DNA of 64,000 bases, taken from NCBI GenBank assembly GCA_049652385.1, contig JBASDX010000009.1, positions 186,001 to 250,000 of the forward strand, given 5' to 3'. The stretch comes from DMER64 sp049652385. Lineage in GTDB: Bacteria > Bacteroidota > Bacteroidia > Bacteroidales > UBA932. Below the pieces are notes generated by a model. That model saw only the letters and a program-made list of their open reading frames with translations. It did not search any database and was not told the origin of the DNA. Positions 35,786 through 43,901 of the stretch are shown piece by piece. The number at the start of each line of letters is the position of its first letter. Within the stretch, counting starts at the first letter, position 1. Made by a program: the position numbers and the translations under genes.

Positions 35786-35811
35786 ACTTTTATCATAATG
35801 AATGGGATGTC

Positions 35812-37440
35812 TTACATCATGCCGCCCATTCCGGGGGCGCCGGCGGGCATAGCGGGGGTTTCTTCAGGTATATCGGCCAGGACACACTCGGTAGTCAGGA
35901 ACATACCGGCAACAGATCCGGCGTTCTCCAAAGCTACGCGGGCTACTTTGGTAGGATCGATAACGCCCGATACGAATAAATTCTCGTAAGCGTCTGTCCA
36001 GGCGTTGTAACCGAAGTCGGCTTTGCCTTCGCGTACTTTTTGTACAACCACGCTGCCTTCCTGTCCTGCGTTTTCCACAATCATGCGCAGCGGCTCTTCA
36101 ATAGCGCGGGCAATGATAGCAATACCGGTAGCCTCATCCTGGTTGGCCGGCTTAATGTTCTTCAGGTCTTCAATGGCACGGATATAAGCCACACCTCCAC
36201 CGGGGATAAAGCCTTCTTCAATAGCGGCACGGGTAGCGTTCAAAGCGTCTTCCACCAGGTCTTTTTTGGATTTCATTTCCACTTCTGAAGCAGCACCTAC
36301 GTACAGCACGGCTACTCCGCCTGACAATTTGGCCAAACGTTCTTGCAGTTTTTCTTTGTCGTAGTCACTGGTCGTGATATCCATTTGCTTGCGGATCTGG
36401 GCTACGCGGGCGTCGATATCTTCTTTTTCACCGCCGCCGTTGACAATGGTGGTATTTTCTTTGTCGATAACCACTTTTTCTGCCGATCCCAGCATATCCA
36501 TGGTAGCGGATTCCAATTTGATGCCTTTGTCTTCTGTGATGACGGTACCACCGGTGAGGATGGCGATGTCTTCCAGCATTTCTTTGCGGCGGTCACCAAA
36601 GCCGGGGGCTTTGACGGCTGCAATCTTCAAGGCACCGCGCAGACGGTTGACTACCAGGGTTGCCAAAGCTTCCCCGTCCACATCCTCGGCAATAATCAGC
36701 AGCGAGCGTCCGTTCTGTGCTACCGGTTCCAGCAAGGGCATAAGGTCCTTCATGGTGGAGATTTTCTTATCGGTAATCAGCACCAGCGGATCTTCCAGAA
36801 CGGCTTCCATTTTTTCCGAATTGGTGATGAAATAAGCCGAGATGTAGCCGCGGTCAAATTGCATACCTTCTACAACCTTCACTTCTGTCTCTGTACCTTT
36901 ACCTTCTTCTACGGTCACCACGCCTTCTTTTTTCACCTTGGACATGGCCTCTGCGATGAGTTTGCCCGTAGCGGGGTCGTTATTGGCCGACACGGATGCC
37001 ACTTGTTCGATTTTTGACAAATCGTCACCTACTTTCTGGCTTTGCTTCTTGAGGCTGGCCACTACGCTTTCAACGGCTTTGTCAATACCGCGTTTGAGGT
37101 CCATGGGATTGGCACCTGCCGTAACGTTTTTCAAACCCACGTTGATAATGGATTGTGCCAGAACGGTAGCCGTAGTTGTACCGTCACCGGCCTCGTCGTT
37201 TGTCTTGGAGGCTACTTCTTTCACAATTTGTGCTCCCATGTTGGCAAAGGGGTCTTTCAACTCAATTTCTTTTGCTACGGTTACACCGTCTTTTGTAATC
37301 TGGGGGGAACCGTATTTTTTATCAATTACCACGTTGCGTCCTTTAGGTCCCAACGTTACTTTTACTGCATCGGCCAAAGCGTCTACTCCTTCTTTCATGA
37401 GGGAGCGGGCTTCGATGTTATATTTGATTTCTTTTGCCAT
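35812..37440 (-). CDS. groEL: Chaperonin GroEL (60 kDa)
   Basis: 542-aa cytosolic chaperonin. Blocks visible: KEIKYNIEARSLMKEGVDAL, VTLGPKGRNVVIDKKYGSP, ATP-site DGTTTATVLAQSI, KVVEGMQFDRGYISAYF, KAPGFGDRRKEMLEDIA, EGFIPGGGVAYIRA and the C-terminal GGM tail (MPAGAPGMGGMM). Length is typical. Second gene of groESL, 26 nt after groES; a terminator-like palindrome follows. Confidence 0.99.
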   Translation of the reverse strand: MAKEIKYNIEARSLMKEGVDALADAVKVTLGPKGRNVVIDKKYGSPQITKDGVTVAKEIELKDPFANMGAQIVKEVASKTNDEAGDGTTTATVLAQSIINVGLKNVTAGANPMDLKRGIDKAVESVVASLKKQSQKVGDDLSKIEQVASVSANNDPATGKLIAEAMSKVKKEGVVTVEEGKGTETEVKVVEGMQFDRGYISAYFITNSEKMEAVLEDPLVLITDKKISTMKDLMPLLEPVAQNGRSLLIIAEDVDGEALATLVVNRLRGALKIAAVKAPGFGDRRKEMLEDIAILTGGTVITEDKGIKLESATMDMLGSAEKVVIDKENTTIVNGGGEKEDIDARVAQIRKQMDITTSDYDKEKLQERLAKLSGGVAVLYVGAASEVEMKSKKDLVEDALNATRAAIEEGFIPGGGVAYIRAIEDLKNIKPANQDEATGIAIIARAIEEPLRMIVENAGQEGSVVVQKVREGKADFGYNAWTDAYENLFVSGVIDPTKVARVALENAGSVAGMFLTTECVLADIPEETPAMPAGAPGMGGMM

Positions 37441-37466
37441 AATGATTAAGTTTTAGTGGGTTAGTA

Positions 37467-37736
37467 TTAAATAATGGCCAGTACATCTGATTGGCGCATA
37501 ATCAGGTATTCCTGATCGTCTATGTTGATTTCTGTCCCGGCGTATTTTCCGTATAACACTATGTCACCTTCTTTCAATTCCATAGGCTCATCTTTTTTAC
37601 CGCTTCCAACGGCAACAACTTTTCCACGTTGTGGTTTTTCTTTTGCGGTGTCCGGGATGTAAAGACCGGAAGCTGTTTTTGTTTCCGCTTCCTGTGGCTG
37701 AACGACTACTCGATCTGCTAAAGGTTTGATTTTCAT
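37467..37736 (-). CDS. groES: Co-chaperonin GroES
   Basis: 89-aa co-chaperonin lid of GroEL. IKPLADRVVVQPQEAETKT at the start, the mobile loop ASGLYIPDTA, then GKVVAVGSGKKDE and EGDIVLYGKYAGTEI. It begins the groESL operon. The 114-nt upstream gap, before the end of the pnuC gene, has no CIRCE repeat and no exact -7 box that I could find. Confidence 0.99.
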   Translation of the reverse strand: MKIKPLADRVVVQPQEAETKTASGLYIPDTAKEKPQRGKVVAVGSGKKDEPMELKEGDIVLYGKYAGTEINIDDQEYLIMRQSDVLAII

Positions 37737-37850
37737 TTCTGTAATAATTTAATAAGTGATTATGTTTTGTTAATGTTTGTCTTACAACGAACCACAATAA
37801 ACAAAATCAATGCCAAGGCAGGGTGCCTGTCAAATTGTCAGCGACAGTTT

Positions 37851-38543
37851 TTATGCGTTCAAAGCGGTCTCTTTGGCAGCTTTTTTCCATACGTACAGAC
37901 CATGAACGGAGTTGAGCAGGTATACGCACCACATGGAAGCAATAATCAGATGCCCTGTTTCGTATTCCCGGAAATAAGCCGTGCTCCACATGATGATGGT
38001 GGCTACGTTTACGGTAATCCACAAGTACCATTGTTCCGCATACGTTTTGACCATCAGAAACATAGCAATCACAGACAGTACGGTGGTGGTGGAATCCAGA
38101 TACGGCATAGGGTCATCAAAATAATCCAGAACCAACCCTCCGGCAGTAATGAGCAGCACACACGTTATGAAAAGAAGGATGCGTTGCGGTTTTGTAAGCA
38201 TCTTTGACTGTACCGTTGTTTTACTGCCTTTACGCATGCGGTTTTTCCACATAAAAAAGCCGATAAACTGCATAGGTACGTAATACAGTCCGTTCAAAGC
38301 TACTTCTCCCCAGTATCCCACGCCCCAGGACAGGTACGTGTAGAGGCTTACCTGAATAAGCCCGAAAAGATAATTGGATATATGCCCTTTGGCTACCAGT
38401 ACCACACAAAGCACTCCTGAAAAAGTGGCGATGGTGGACAAGATTTCCCATTCCCCCGTTACGAAAAAAATGATGATGTTCAGGGTGGTGATGGTCAGTA
38501 GTAAAAACCATTCGTAGGGGGTGAAAAAACGCAATCCTTTCAT
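37851..38543 (-). CDS. pnuC: Nicotinamide riboside transporter PnuC
   Basis: 230-aa inner-membrane transporter of the PnuC family with seven to eight hydrophobic segments. Typical features: GVLCVVLVAKGHISNYLFG near residue 43, LYYVPMQFIGFFMWKNR near 85 and SVHGLYVWKKAAKE at the C-terminus. The residues lining the substrate path in PnuC (aromatic- and Asn-rich membrane segments such as LYLWITVNVATIIMW) are present, so this looks like the canonical family member, unlike the Pnu protein in the suf operon. It lies 6 nt after the HExxH/outer-membrane protein gene, in the same orientation. Confidence 0.9.
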   Translation of the reverse strand: MKGLRFFTPYEWFLLLTITTLNIIIFFVTGEWEILSTIATFSGVLCVVLVAKGHISNYLFGLIQVSLYTYLSWGVGYWGEVALNGLYYVPMQFIGFFMWKNRMRKGSKTTVQSKMLTKPQRILLFITCVLLITAGGLVLDYFDDPMPYLDSTTTVLSVIAMFLMVKTYAEQWYLWITVNVATIIMWSTAYFREYETGHLIIASMWCVYLLNSVHGLYVWKKAAKETALNA

Positions 38544-38549
38544 GGAAAA

Positions 38550-41465
38550 TCAATAAAAAGCGGGTAAGGAAAATAAAAACTCAAAGAAATGTTTTTGTTC
38601 GCACGTGTAGGCATACCGCACGCCGGCTGTCAGGGGCATGCCTATACGAAGCAGATGAAAGTCGAACAACAGGTCTGCACCTGCCGACCACCGGACTATC
38701 GGATCCCGGTCCGGATATCGGTCTTGCCGGTAATCGACAAAAGGAATCAATTGCAGGCGCTTGATATACAGAAAATCAGGGAGGGAAGGGTCTCCTATGC
38801 CAATGGGAATGGCGTAATCACCGGAAAGAGTGAGTGAAGTTGGAGCGTACGTTTGGGTCTCTATACCCCGTGGCTGCCGGAGGAACGTCCCCGGGTAATA
38901 ATATTTGTTTTTTCCGGTATATTGCTGCAGGCTTGCTGTCCATTTTAGGGCCTGGTTACGTATAATACCGGGTAGGTAGCCATACGCTTGTACAAAAAAC
39001 AAAGGGCTAAACAGCCTTGTGTCTGCCGGATGCCACATGCCTTTTATGTTCACCCCAAAGCCCAGACGTGGGAAAATATCACGGTGTGCTTTCCTGACCA
39101 TTTGGTAATATTGGAGACCGGCCGTTAGGGATTGTGCCGTTACCGGCCGCTCTTCCGGTCCGGGGGCCGCATACAAGTCGTTGGAATAGGCGTATTGCAC
39201 CATGGGCACCAAACCTCTGTACCAGCCGTGCCGATGAAAAGTAAAAGGGATATAAGCCTGCAGGCTGCCGGTAACCTGTATGGAGGGCAACGTATCGGTT
39301 TTAACCATTCGTTTGTTTTCTTGTACTTCAGGTACCGGATACGTGTGTATGCGCGGGCGCTCGTTTACGTCTATGGTAAGCGAAAGGACGGGAAGCCATC
39401 CGGAGGATTCTACTTTAAGGTGTCCGGCGTGGAAACCTTTGTGGTAAGAGTAGCCCAGTACGGACGTGAGCGTTCCCAGTGTGTTCTGAGACATAATTGT
39501 TGCGCCTGCCGCTACGGCTTTGTAGTATTCTTGAAAAGTAAATTGTTCCAGCCTGTCGTAATTAAAATAGAAAGGCATCCAGGAATGGATCCGGAAGGCG
39601 TGTTTTGCCTTACTGTATTTTTCTACCTTGTATTGCAACTGTTGTGGAACGGATAACGTATCTATGGAAAAGCGGGCGTCCATTCCGGAGGCCAGTAATG
39701 GCATGTCTTCTCGTTTTTCCTGCATGTCTACCCGTTGGCTCAGGAGGTCCCTGGCGGCGATTTTGTACAGCTGATATCCCTCGGGTGTATAGTAGGAGTA
39801 ATAGATGTACAGGGTATTGTCTCTTTTTACAGCCAGGGGGTCGAAGGCCCCAAACCGGGCATCTGTCAGCCGGTACACATGTCCGTTTGCCAAGTCCAAT
39901 TTGTAGATATTATCCGTGTCAAGGAATTTGTCTGTTTTGAAATAGAGCATGTTTTCAAATTCCATGATATCAGCCAGGGATTGAAAGTCGGGAGGAAGCA
40001 CGGTATCCCAGATGCCTGTCTCTCTTTCCAGCGTATAAAGCCCTGTTCCGTTTTCTCCTGTCAACAGGACGTACAGCAGGCGGTCGTCTTCTGACCAGGT
40101 CAATTCGTTGGGGTATTCCCCGTGCGGGGTATCGTATTGCTCCAACACCGTACCCGTTTGAGCGTCCAGCACATGTATCCGGCTGATTCCGGAGGGTTGG
40201 TAATGCACGGCACCCAGCAAATGTCCGCTATGTGAAGGATTGGGATTGAAGTAGCGGTCTTTGTTATGAAATACGTTTTTTTCGCCGGTTAATGTGTTGT
40301 ACCTGACAATTACAGAGAAATTTTCATGGACCCAGCGGTAGCCGCTCACCGTTTCGCTCCAGTACAGGTACTCGCCACCGGCATTGATGGAAGCATTTAT
40401 ATTACCCAGCAACAGTACCGTTTCTTCTTTCCCCTGTTCTTCGTGGGGAAAAAGCACAAGTCTTTCCGTTTGGGCCAGGGAAGACTTGATGGCGTATACA
40501 CCTGATGTACCGTCGGGGTTGTCTGTAACGGCAACGGAAGTATAACTTACGTAGTCTTTTACGGGTTGGTTTATTTGGACGCCCGGATCAAACGGTTCTT
40601 TACGTGCATCTTGTGCTTCCCAGAAATCGGTATAATACCTTACGGCCGGTTCCCACAAGTCAATAGCTCTGTTACCAAAATTTCTGCGGTATGTCTTTTC
40701 ATAAATAAACGGCCAGTAAGGATATTTGGTAATATCGGAAAAAACTCGGGAAAGTGCTTGATCGCCGGAATAGTAACGGGCTACTGATAATTTCATATAT
40801 CCCAGGGTGTAATGGCTGGGGATGTAGTGCCGGTAAGAACCGTACCGCCATTTGTCGTACGGGAACGATTTGTTGGATAGGAAATACGCTTTGTAAGGCA
40901 TCAGAAAAGCCGCTTCCCTGCCTCGCCCTGCATATGAATAGAGTGTTTCCGAGAGAACGGCGTCACCTTCCAATACCCATTTGGGAAAGTACAGTCCCAC
41001 CGCAATGCCTTCCGATTGTTCTCCCAAAAGCCAGCCTAATACACGAAAGAAATTTCCTCCGATTAAGTTCATTTGTCCTACGTGCCTCATTTCATGAAGG
41101 ACCAACTGTTTTTCCCAATTTTGCGTAAGACCTGACGGAGGTGGTGTGGTAATCATTTCCACACGTTTGGGTGCCCACGTGACAGTACCGTTGCTGTTGA
41201 CGTTGTATGGATGAAGAACTACGGGAATGGAAGGTGCTGATATGCCAAGAGAAGACAACACTTGCGGCGTGGTTTGTTCCAGCAGCCAGGCATAACGGAA
41301 GGCCAGAGAGTCTATGCCTTGCGGATAAATAATCCGGAAAGGGCCTGTCCTGATTTGGGACCATGTTAAGCGGGCCGGGTCTTCTCCTGTTTGAAAGTAT
41401 TGGGCTTTTACTGGTTGTACAGACGCTAAGAGGCAGACTGTCAATAAGAAAAAGAGTGTTTTGCG
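38550..41465 (-). CDS. HExxH peptidase-like, beta-propeller and outer-membrane barrel protein; start codon unclear
   Basis: About 970-residue exported protein. After a signal peptide (RKTLFFLLTVCLLASVQPVKA) comes a gluzincin-like domain with LVLHEMRHVGQM (an HExxH zinc motif at about 41085-41105) and a downstream WVLEGDAVLSETLY Glu region, then WD40/PD40-like propeller repeats (about residues 340-620) and a C-terminal beta-barrel-like part ending in aromatic residues (FFEFLFSLPAFY). Family: Bacteroidota outer-membrane proteins of unclear function. The frame is open through the whole tRNA-Gln gene upstream to 41537, but no ATG/GTG lies between the tRNA 3' end and the signal peptide; the codon expected to be Met is CAA, the last three bases of the tRNA. 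The TTG at 41444 would leave a truncated signal. Confidence 0.85.
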   Translation of the reverse strand, partial: RKTLFFLLTVCLLASVQPVKAQYFQTGEDPARLTWSQIRTGPFRIIYPQGIDSLAFRYAWLLEQTTPQVLSSLGISAPSIPVVLHPYNVNSNGTVTWAPKRVEMITTPPPSGLTQNWEKQLVLHEMRHVGQMNLIGGNFFRVLGWLLGEQSEGIAVGLYFPKWVLEGDAVLSETLYSYAGRGREAAFLMPYKAYFLSNKSFPYDKWRYGSYRHYIPSHYTLGYMKLSVARYYSGDQALSRVFSDITKYPYWPFIYEKTYRRNFGNRAIDLWEPAVRYYTDFWEAQDARKEPFDPGVQINQPVKDYVSYTSVAVTDNPDGTSGVYAIKSSLAQTERLVLFPHEEQGKEETVLLLGNINASINAGGEYLYWSETVSGYRWVHENFSVIVRYNTLTGEKNVFHNKDRYFNPNPSHSGHLLGAVHYQPSGISRIHVLDAQTGTVLEQYDTPHGEYPNELTWSEDDRLLYVLLTGENGTGLYTLERETGIWDTVLPPDFQSLADIMEFENMLYFKTDKFLDTDNIYKLDLANGHVYRLTDARFGAFDPLAVKRDNTLYIYYSYYTPEGYQLYKIAARDLLSQRVDMQEKREDMPLLASGMDARFSIDTLSVPQQLQYKVEKYSKAKHAFRIHSWMPFYFNYDRLEQFTFQEYYKAVAAGATIMSQNTLGTLTSVLGYSYHKGFHAGHLKVESSGWLPVLSLTIDVNERPRIHTYPVPEVQENKRMVKTDTLPSIQVTGSLQAYIPFTFHRHGWYRGLVPMVQYAYSNDLYAAPGPEERPVTAQSLTAGLQYYQMVRKAHRDIFPRLGFGVNIKGMWHPADTRLFSPLFFVQAYGYLPGIIRNQALKWTASLQQYTGKNKYYYPGTFLRQPRGIETQTYAPTSLTLSGDYAIPIGIGDPSLPDFLYIKRLQLIPFVDYRQDRYPDRDPIVRWSAGADLLFDFHLLRIGMPLTAGVRYAYTCEQKHFFEFLFSLPAFY

Positions 41466-41536
41466 TTGAGCTACCAGGACTCGAACCCGGACCAACAGAG
41501 CCAGAATCTGGAGTGCTACCATTACACCATAGCTCA
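41466..41536 (-). tRNA. tRNA-Gln (anticodon CTG)
   Basis: 71-nt cloverleaf on the minus strand: acceptor stem TGAGCTA/TAGCTCA, discriminator A, D arm with GTGTAATGGTAGCAC, anticodon loop TTCTGGC (anticodon CTG), T arm CCGGG-TTCGAGT-CCTGG. The first anticodon-stem pair looks like a C-T mismatch. No CCA is encoded. The last three bases coincide with the codon where the next gene's Met would be expected. Confidence 0.95.
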
Positions 41537-41557
41537 TTGTTATTGGTTGGTTTTTTG

Positions 41558-41628
41558 TTGAGCTACCAGGACTCGAACCTAGACAGACAGAACCAAAATC
41601 TGTAGTGCTACCATTACACCATAGCTCA
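41558..41628 (-). tRNA. tRNA-Gln (anticodon TTG)
   Basis: 71-nt cloverleaf on the minus strand with the same acceptor stem and D arm as its neighbour. Anticodon stem ACAGA/TCTGT, loop TTTTGGT (anticodon TTG), T arm CTAGG-TTCGAGT-CCTGG with one weak pair. A 21-nt spacer separates it from the CTG gene; the two are evidently a tandem duplication. Confidence 0.96.
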
Positions 41629-41637
41629 GTTGGGCTG

Positions 41638-41645
41638 CAAAGATA
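41638..41645 (-). promoter_or_regulatory. -7 promoter box for the tRNA-Gln pair
   Basis: Minus-strand TATCTTTG (TAnnTTTG), 9 nt before the first tRNA base. The downstream membrane-protein and pnuC genes may be read from the same transcript. Confidence 0.55.
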
Positions 41646-41650
41646 GGATA

Positions 41651-42103
41651 TTACCGTTTCTCCGCAAAAAAATCTTTCAGAAGCCTGCCGGCTTCTTCAG
41701 CCATAAGACCTGAAGTAACTACTGTTTTAGGATGCAAAATGTTTTCTCCTGACAGAGAATAACCTTTTTTAGGATCACGGGCAGCGTACACCAGACGGCC
41801 CAATTGTGCCCAGGCTGTAGCCCCCGCACACATGGTACAAGGTTCCAGGGTGACGTATAATGTGCATTGATTCAGGTGTTTGCCACCAATAGCGTCGCAC
41901 GCTGCCGTGATGGCCTGCATTTCTGCATGGGCGGTAGGGTCGTTTAGCGTTTCCGTTAGGTTGTGTGCACGGGCTACCATGCGGTCCCGGCAAACGATGA
42001 CGGCGCCTACGGGCACTTCTCCTTTCCGTAAAGCCATCTGTGCCTGCTCAAGGGCTTTTTTCATGAAAAACAAATCTTGTTTGTCACGTACCCGATGTTC
42101 CAA
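41651..42103 (-). CDS. tadA: tRNA adenosine(34) deaminase TadA family protein
   Basis: 150-aa zinc-dependent deaminase of the CDA superfamily that converts A34 to inosine in tRNA-Arg in other bacteria. The zinc site is complete: TAHAEMQAI with catalytic Glu near residue 60 and LEPCTMCAGA near 92. The N-terminal block MKKALEQAQMALRKGEVPVGAV is typical. The ATG at 42103 overlaps the end of the acyltransferase gene by 20 nt; the ATG at 42064 is an alternative start. Confidence 0.92.
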   Translation of the reverse strand: MEHRVRDKQDLFFMKKALEQAQMALRKGEVPVGAVIVCRDRMVARAHNLTETLNDPTAHAEMQAITAACDAIGGKHLNQCTLYVTLEPCTMCAGATAWAQLGRLVYAARDPKKGYSLSGENILHPKTVVTSGLMAEEAGRLLKDFFAEKR

Positions 42104-43865
42104 AACGTTTTTCTATTATGGAAGAATCTGTGATATCCTTTGTTAAGATTCTCAGCTCCTCACGTGGGATATCGTATATATCACAAACTATAAAACCGTC
42201 AAGAGAGTCGTTAAATTCTTTGTCTATATTGAATACCAATACTTTGGAGTTCAATTTTAAATACCTTTTGACTAAAGAGGGGAGCCTGTATTGACGGTTG
42301 CTCATGCGCATGAGCAGGCGGTCCAGTTGTTCCGGTGTGCGAATATCACGCAGCAGAACGTTCGGGTTTGTGAGGCCGAAATCCGGCGTAAAAGGCACCC
42401 TTGACTTAACCAATCCTTCGTATTGGATGGTGGAATGATTTTCCATCACATATTTGTATATCAGTGATTGGTACAATTTGGGTACCCAGGAAGAAATGCT
42501 TACCGGTCCAATGAAGTACCGGTAGGTTTTATGATGCAGCATGATATGGAACAGTCCTTTGAACAACAGCATCATGGGGATGGTCTCGTAGCGGTATTCC
42601 AGGCTGATGAAAGCCCGTCCCAATTCCATACTTTGTTTAAGCACAGGAATAAAACCTTTTCCAAAATCAAAAAGCGTACTGTTATAGAACCCTGAAATAC
42701 CAAATCGTTTGACAAGCTCTTCCCCCATACCTATCCTGTATGACCCGACGACCTGGTTTTTATCGGTATCCCATAGAATCAGGTGGTGGTAATTCCTGTC
42801 ATAGGCATCTAAATCCAAAGATTGGAATGTTCCTTCGCCAACAGTACGGAAGGATTCTTCCCTTTTGCGCCCGATTTCAAACATCAAGTGGGGAACGGCG
42901 TTGAAAGGAACAAAGTAGGCTGCAAAGTTATTAATCTTGAACAAGCAGCTTTTTGAAGGAAGATGCTCTACTTCCCGCACGGCCAGGTCGTAATTTCTGG
43001 AAGGTGCAATGGGAGCGGCATCTTCCGGCTCTTTGTATTTATCCTCCGAATCTATATTGGCAGACAAAGCGTATGTGCGGGAACGCAGGTAATCGCCAAG
43101 ATCTTTGAAATTATCGAATCGCTGTTGTTCTGCCAATGTGACGGGGGTACCTATGCGTATGGAAATACGGCTTCCTTTTTTATTAAGCAACTCTGCCGGA
43201 AGGCTTGCCGTTTGCAATAAAGGGTGGATTTTGGCTTTACGTAAAAACCTTTTGGAATTGTGTCCGTCAAAATATATAGGCAGTATAGGAACGCCTGCGT
43301 TTTTGATGAACTTCATGATAGGCAGGTGCCAGGCCAAGTCTTCTACCATGCCGGAAGGTCCTATATGTGAGACTTCCCCGGCCGGGAAAATACCCAGCGG
43401 ATTGCCTTGTGCCAGAAAGTCTTTTGCCATACGCAGCCCCTTAATGCTTGATGCACTGGAGGTACTTTTGTCAAAAGGATTTACGGGCATGAAATACTCT
43501 TCCAAAGGTTCTATTTTGGAAAGAAGAAAATTGGAAAGCATTTTGAAGTCCGGTCTGTCTTCTGAAACCATATGCAAGAGCAATATGCCGTCCAGGCCTC
43601 CGTACGCATGGTTTGATACAGTTATAAAAGGTCCTTCTTTAGGGATATTGGCAAGATCTGTATCCGGCACTTCGTAGCTTATTCGCATTTCTGACAACAA
43701 GGCCTCTATACATTCGCGTCCACGAAAATCAGCTACTTTGTTGTAAAGCTTGTTGATTTTATCAAGCTTCAGAGCCTTCATCAGTACCGGGGCCAGAAAA
43801 AATCCCGCAACAGATTTCTTTCCAAAAACCTGGCGCAGGTCTTTAGTCTTAATTAAAGTTTTCAT
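42084..43865 (-). CDS. Fused lysophospholipid acyltransferase and hemolysin-type N-acyltransferase (aminolipid synthase-like)
   Basis: 593-aa two-domain protein. The N-terminal half is a PlsC-like O-acyltransferase with TVSNHAYGGLDGILL and FPAGEVSHIGPSG; the C-terminal half (about 310-540) is the hemolysin/OlsB-type GNAT domain (LILWDTDKNQVVGSYRIGMG, FISLEYRYETIPMMLLFKG). In Bacteroides the two activities are split (GlsB/GlsA, glycine lipids), and fused OlsF makes ornithine lipids in some bacteria, so synthesis of an N-acyl amino-acid membrane lipid is inferred; which amino acid is unknown. The start at 43865 is chosen because it follows a -7 box and fits the family; the frame extends to 43922 without support. 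Confidence 0.87.
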   Translation of the reverse strand: MKTLIKTKDLRQVFGKKSVAGFFLAPVLMKALKLDKINKLYNKVADFRGRECIEALLSEMRISYEVPDTDLANIPKEGPFITVSNHAYGGLDGILLLHMVSEDRPDFKMLSNFLLSKIEPLEEYFMPVNPFDKSTSSASSIKGLRMAKDFLAQGNPLGIFPAGEVSHIGPSGMVEDLAWHLPIMKFIKNAGVPILPIYFDGHNSKRFLRKAKIHPLLQTASLPAELLNKKGSRISIRIGTPVTLAEQQRFDNFKDLGDYLRSRTYALSANIDSEDKYKEPEDAAPIAPSRNYDLAVREVEHLPSKSCLFKINNFAAYFVPFNAVPHLMFEIGRKREESFRTVGEGTFQSLDLDAYDRNYHHLILWDTDKNQVVGSYRIGMGEELVKRFGISGFYNSTLFDFGKGFIPVLKQSMELGRAFISLEYRYETIPMMLLFKGLFHIMLHHKTYRYFIGPVSISSWVPKLYQSLIYKYVMENHSTIQYEGLVKSRVPFTPDFGLTNPNVLLRDIRTPEQLDRLLMRMSNRQYRLPSLVKRYLKLNSKVLVFNIDKEFNDSLDGFIVCDIYDIPREELRILTKDITDSSIIEKRFGTSGT

Positions 43866-43876
43866 AAATGGTTTCG

Positions 43877-43884
43877 CAAATATA
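43877..43884 (-). promoter_or_regulatory. -7 promoter box for the acyltransferase-tadA unit
   Basis: Minus-strand TATATTTG (TAnnTTTG), 11 nt before the ATG at 43865, only 2 nt from the opposing uvrC box. Confidence 0.5.
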
Positions 43885-43886
43885 TG

Positions 43887-43894
43887 TAATTTTA
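43887..43894 (+). promoter_or_regulatory. Probable -7 promoter box for uvrC
   Basis: TAATTTTA, 7 of 8 to TAnnTTTG, 7 nt before the uvrC ATG at 43902. Weaker match than the others. Confidence 0.35.
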
Positions 43895-43901
43895 CAACGT
43901 A

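Noticed and set aside
36343..37017. Long plus-strand frames opposite groEL
   Set aside because: Phe/Cys/His-rich translation typical of the reverse strand of groEL; not a gene.
37737..37850. CIRCE operator upstream of groES
   Set aside because: No TTAGCACTC-N9-GAGTGCTAA-like repeat is present.
41537..41537. ATG at 41537 as the true start of the outer-membrane protein
   Set aside because: It would translate through the entire tRNA-Gln gene and put 24 unrelated residues before the signal peptide; kept only as an open possibility.
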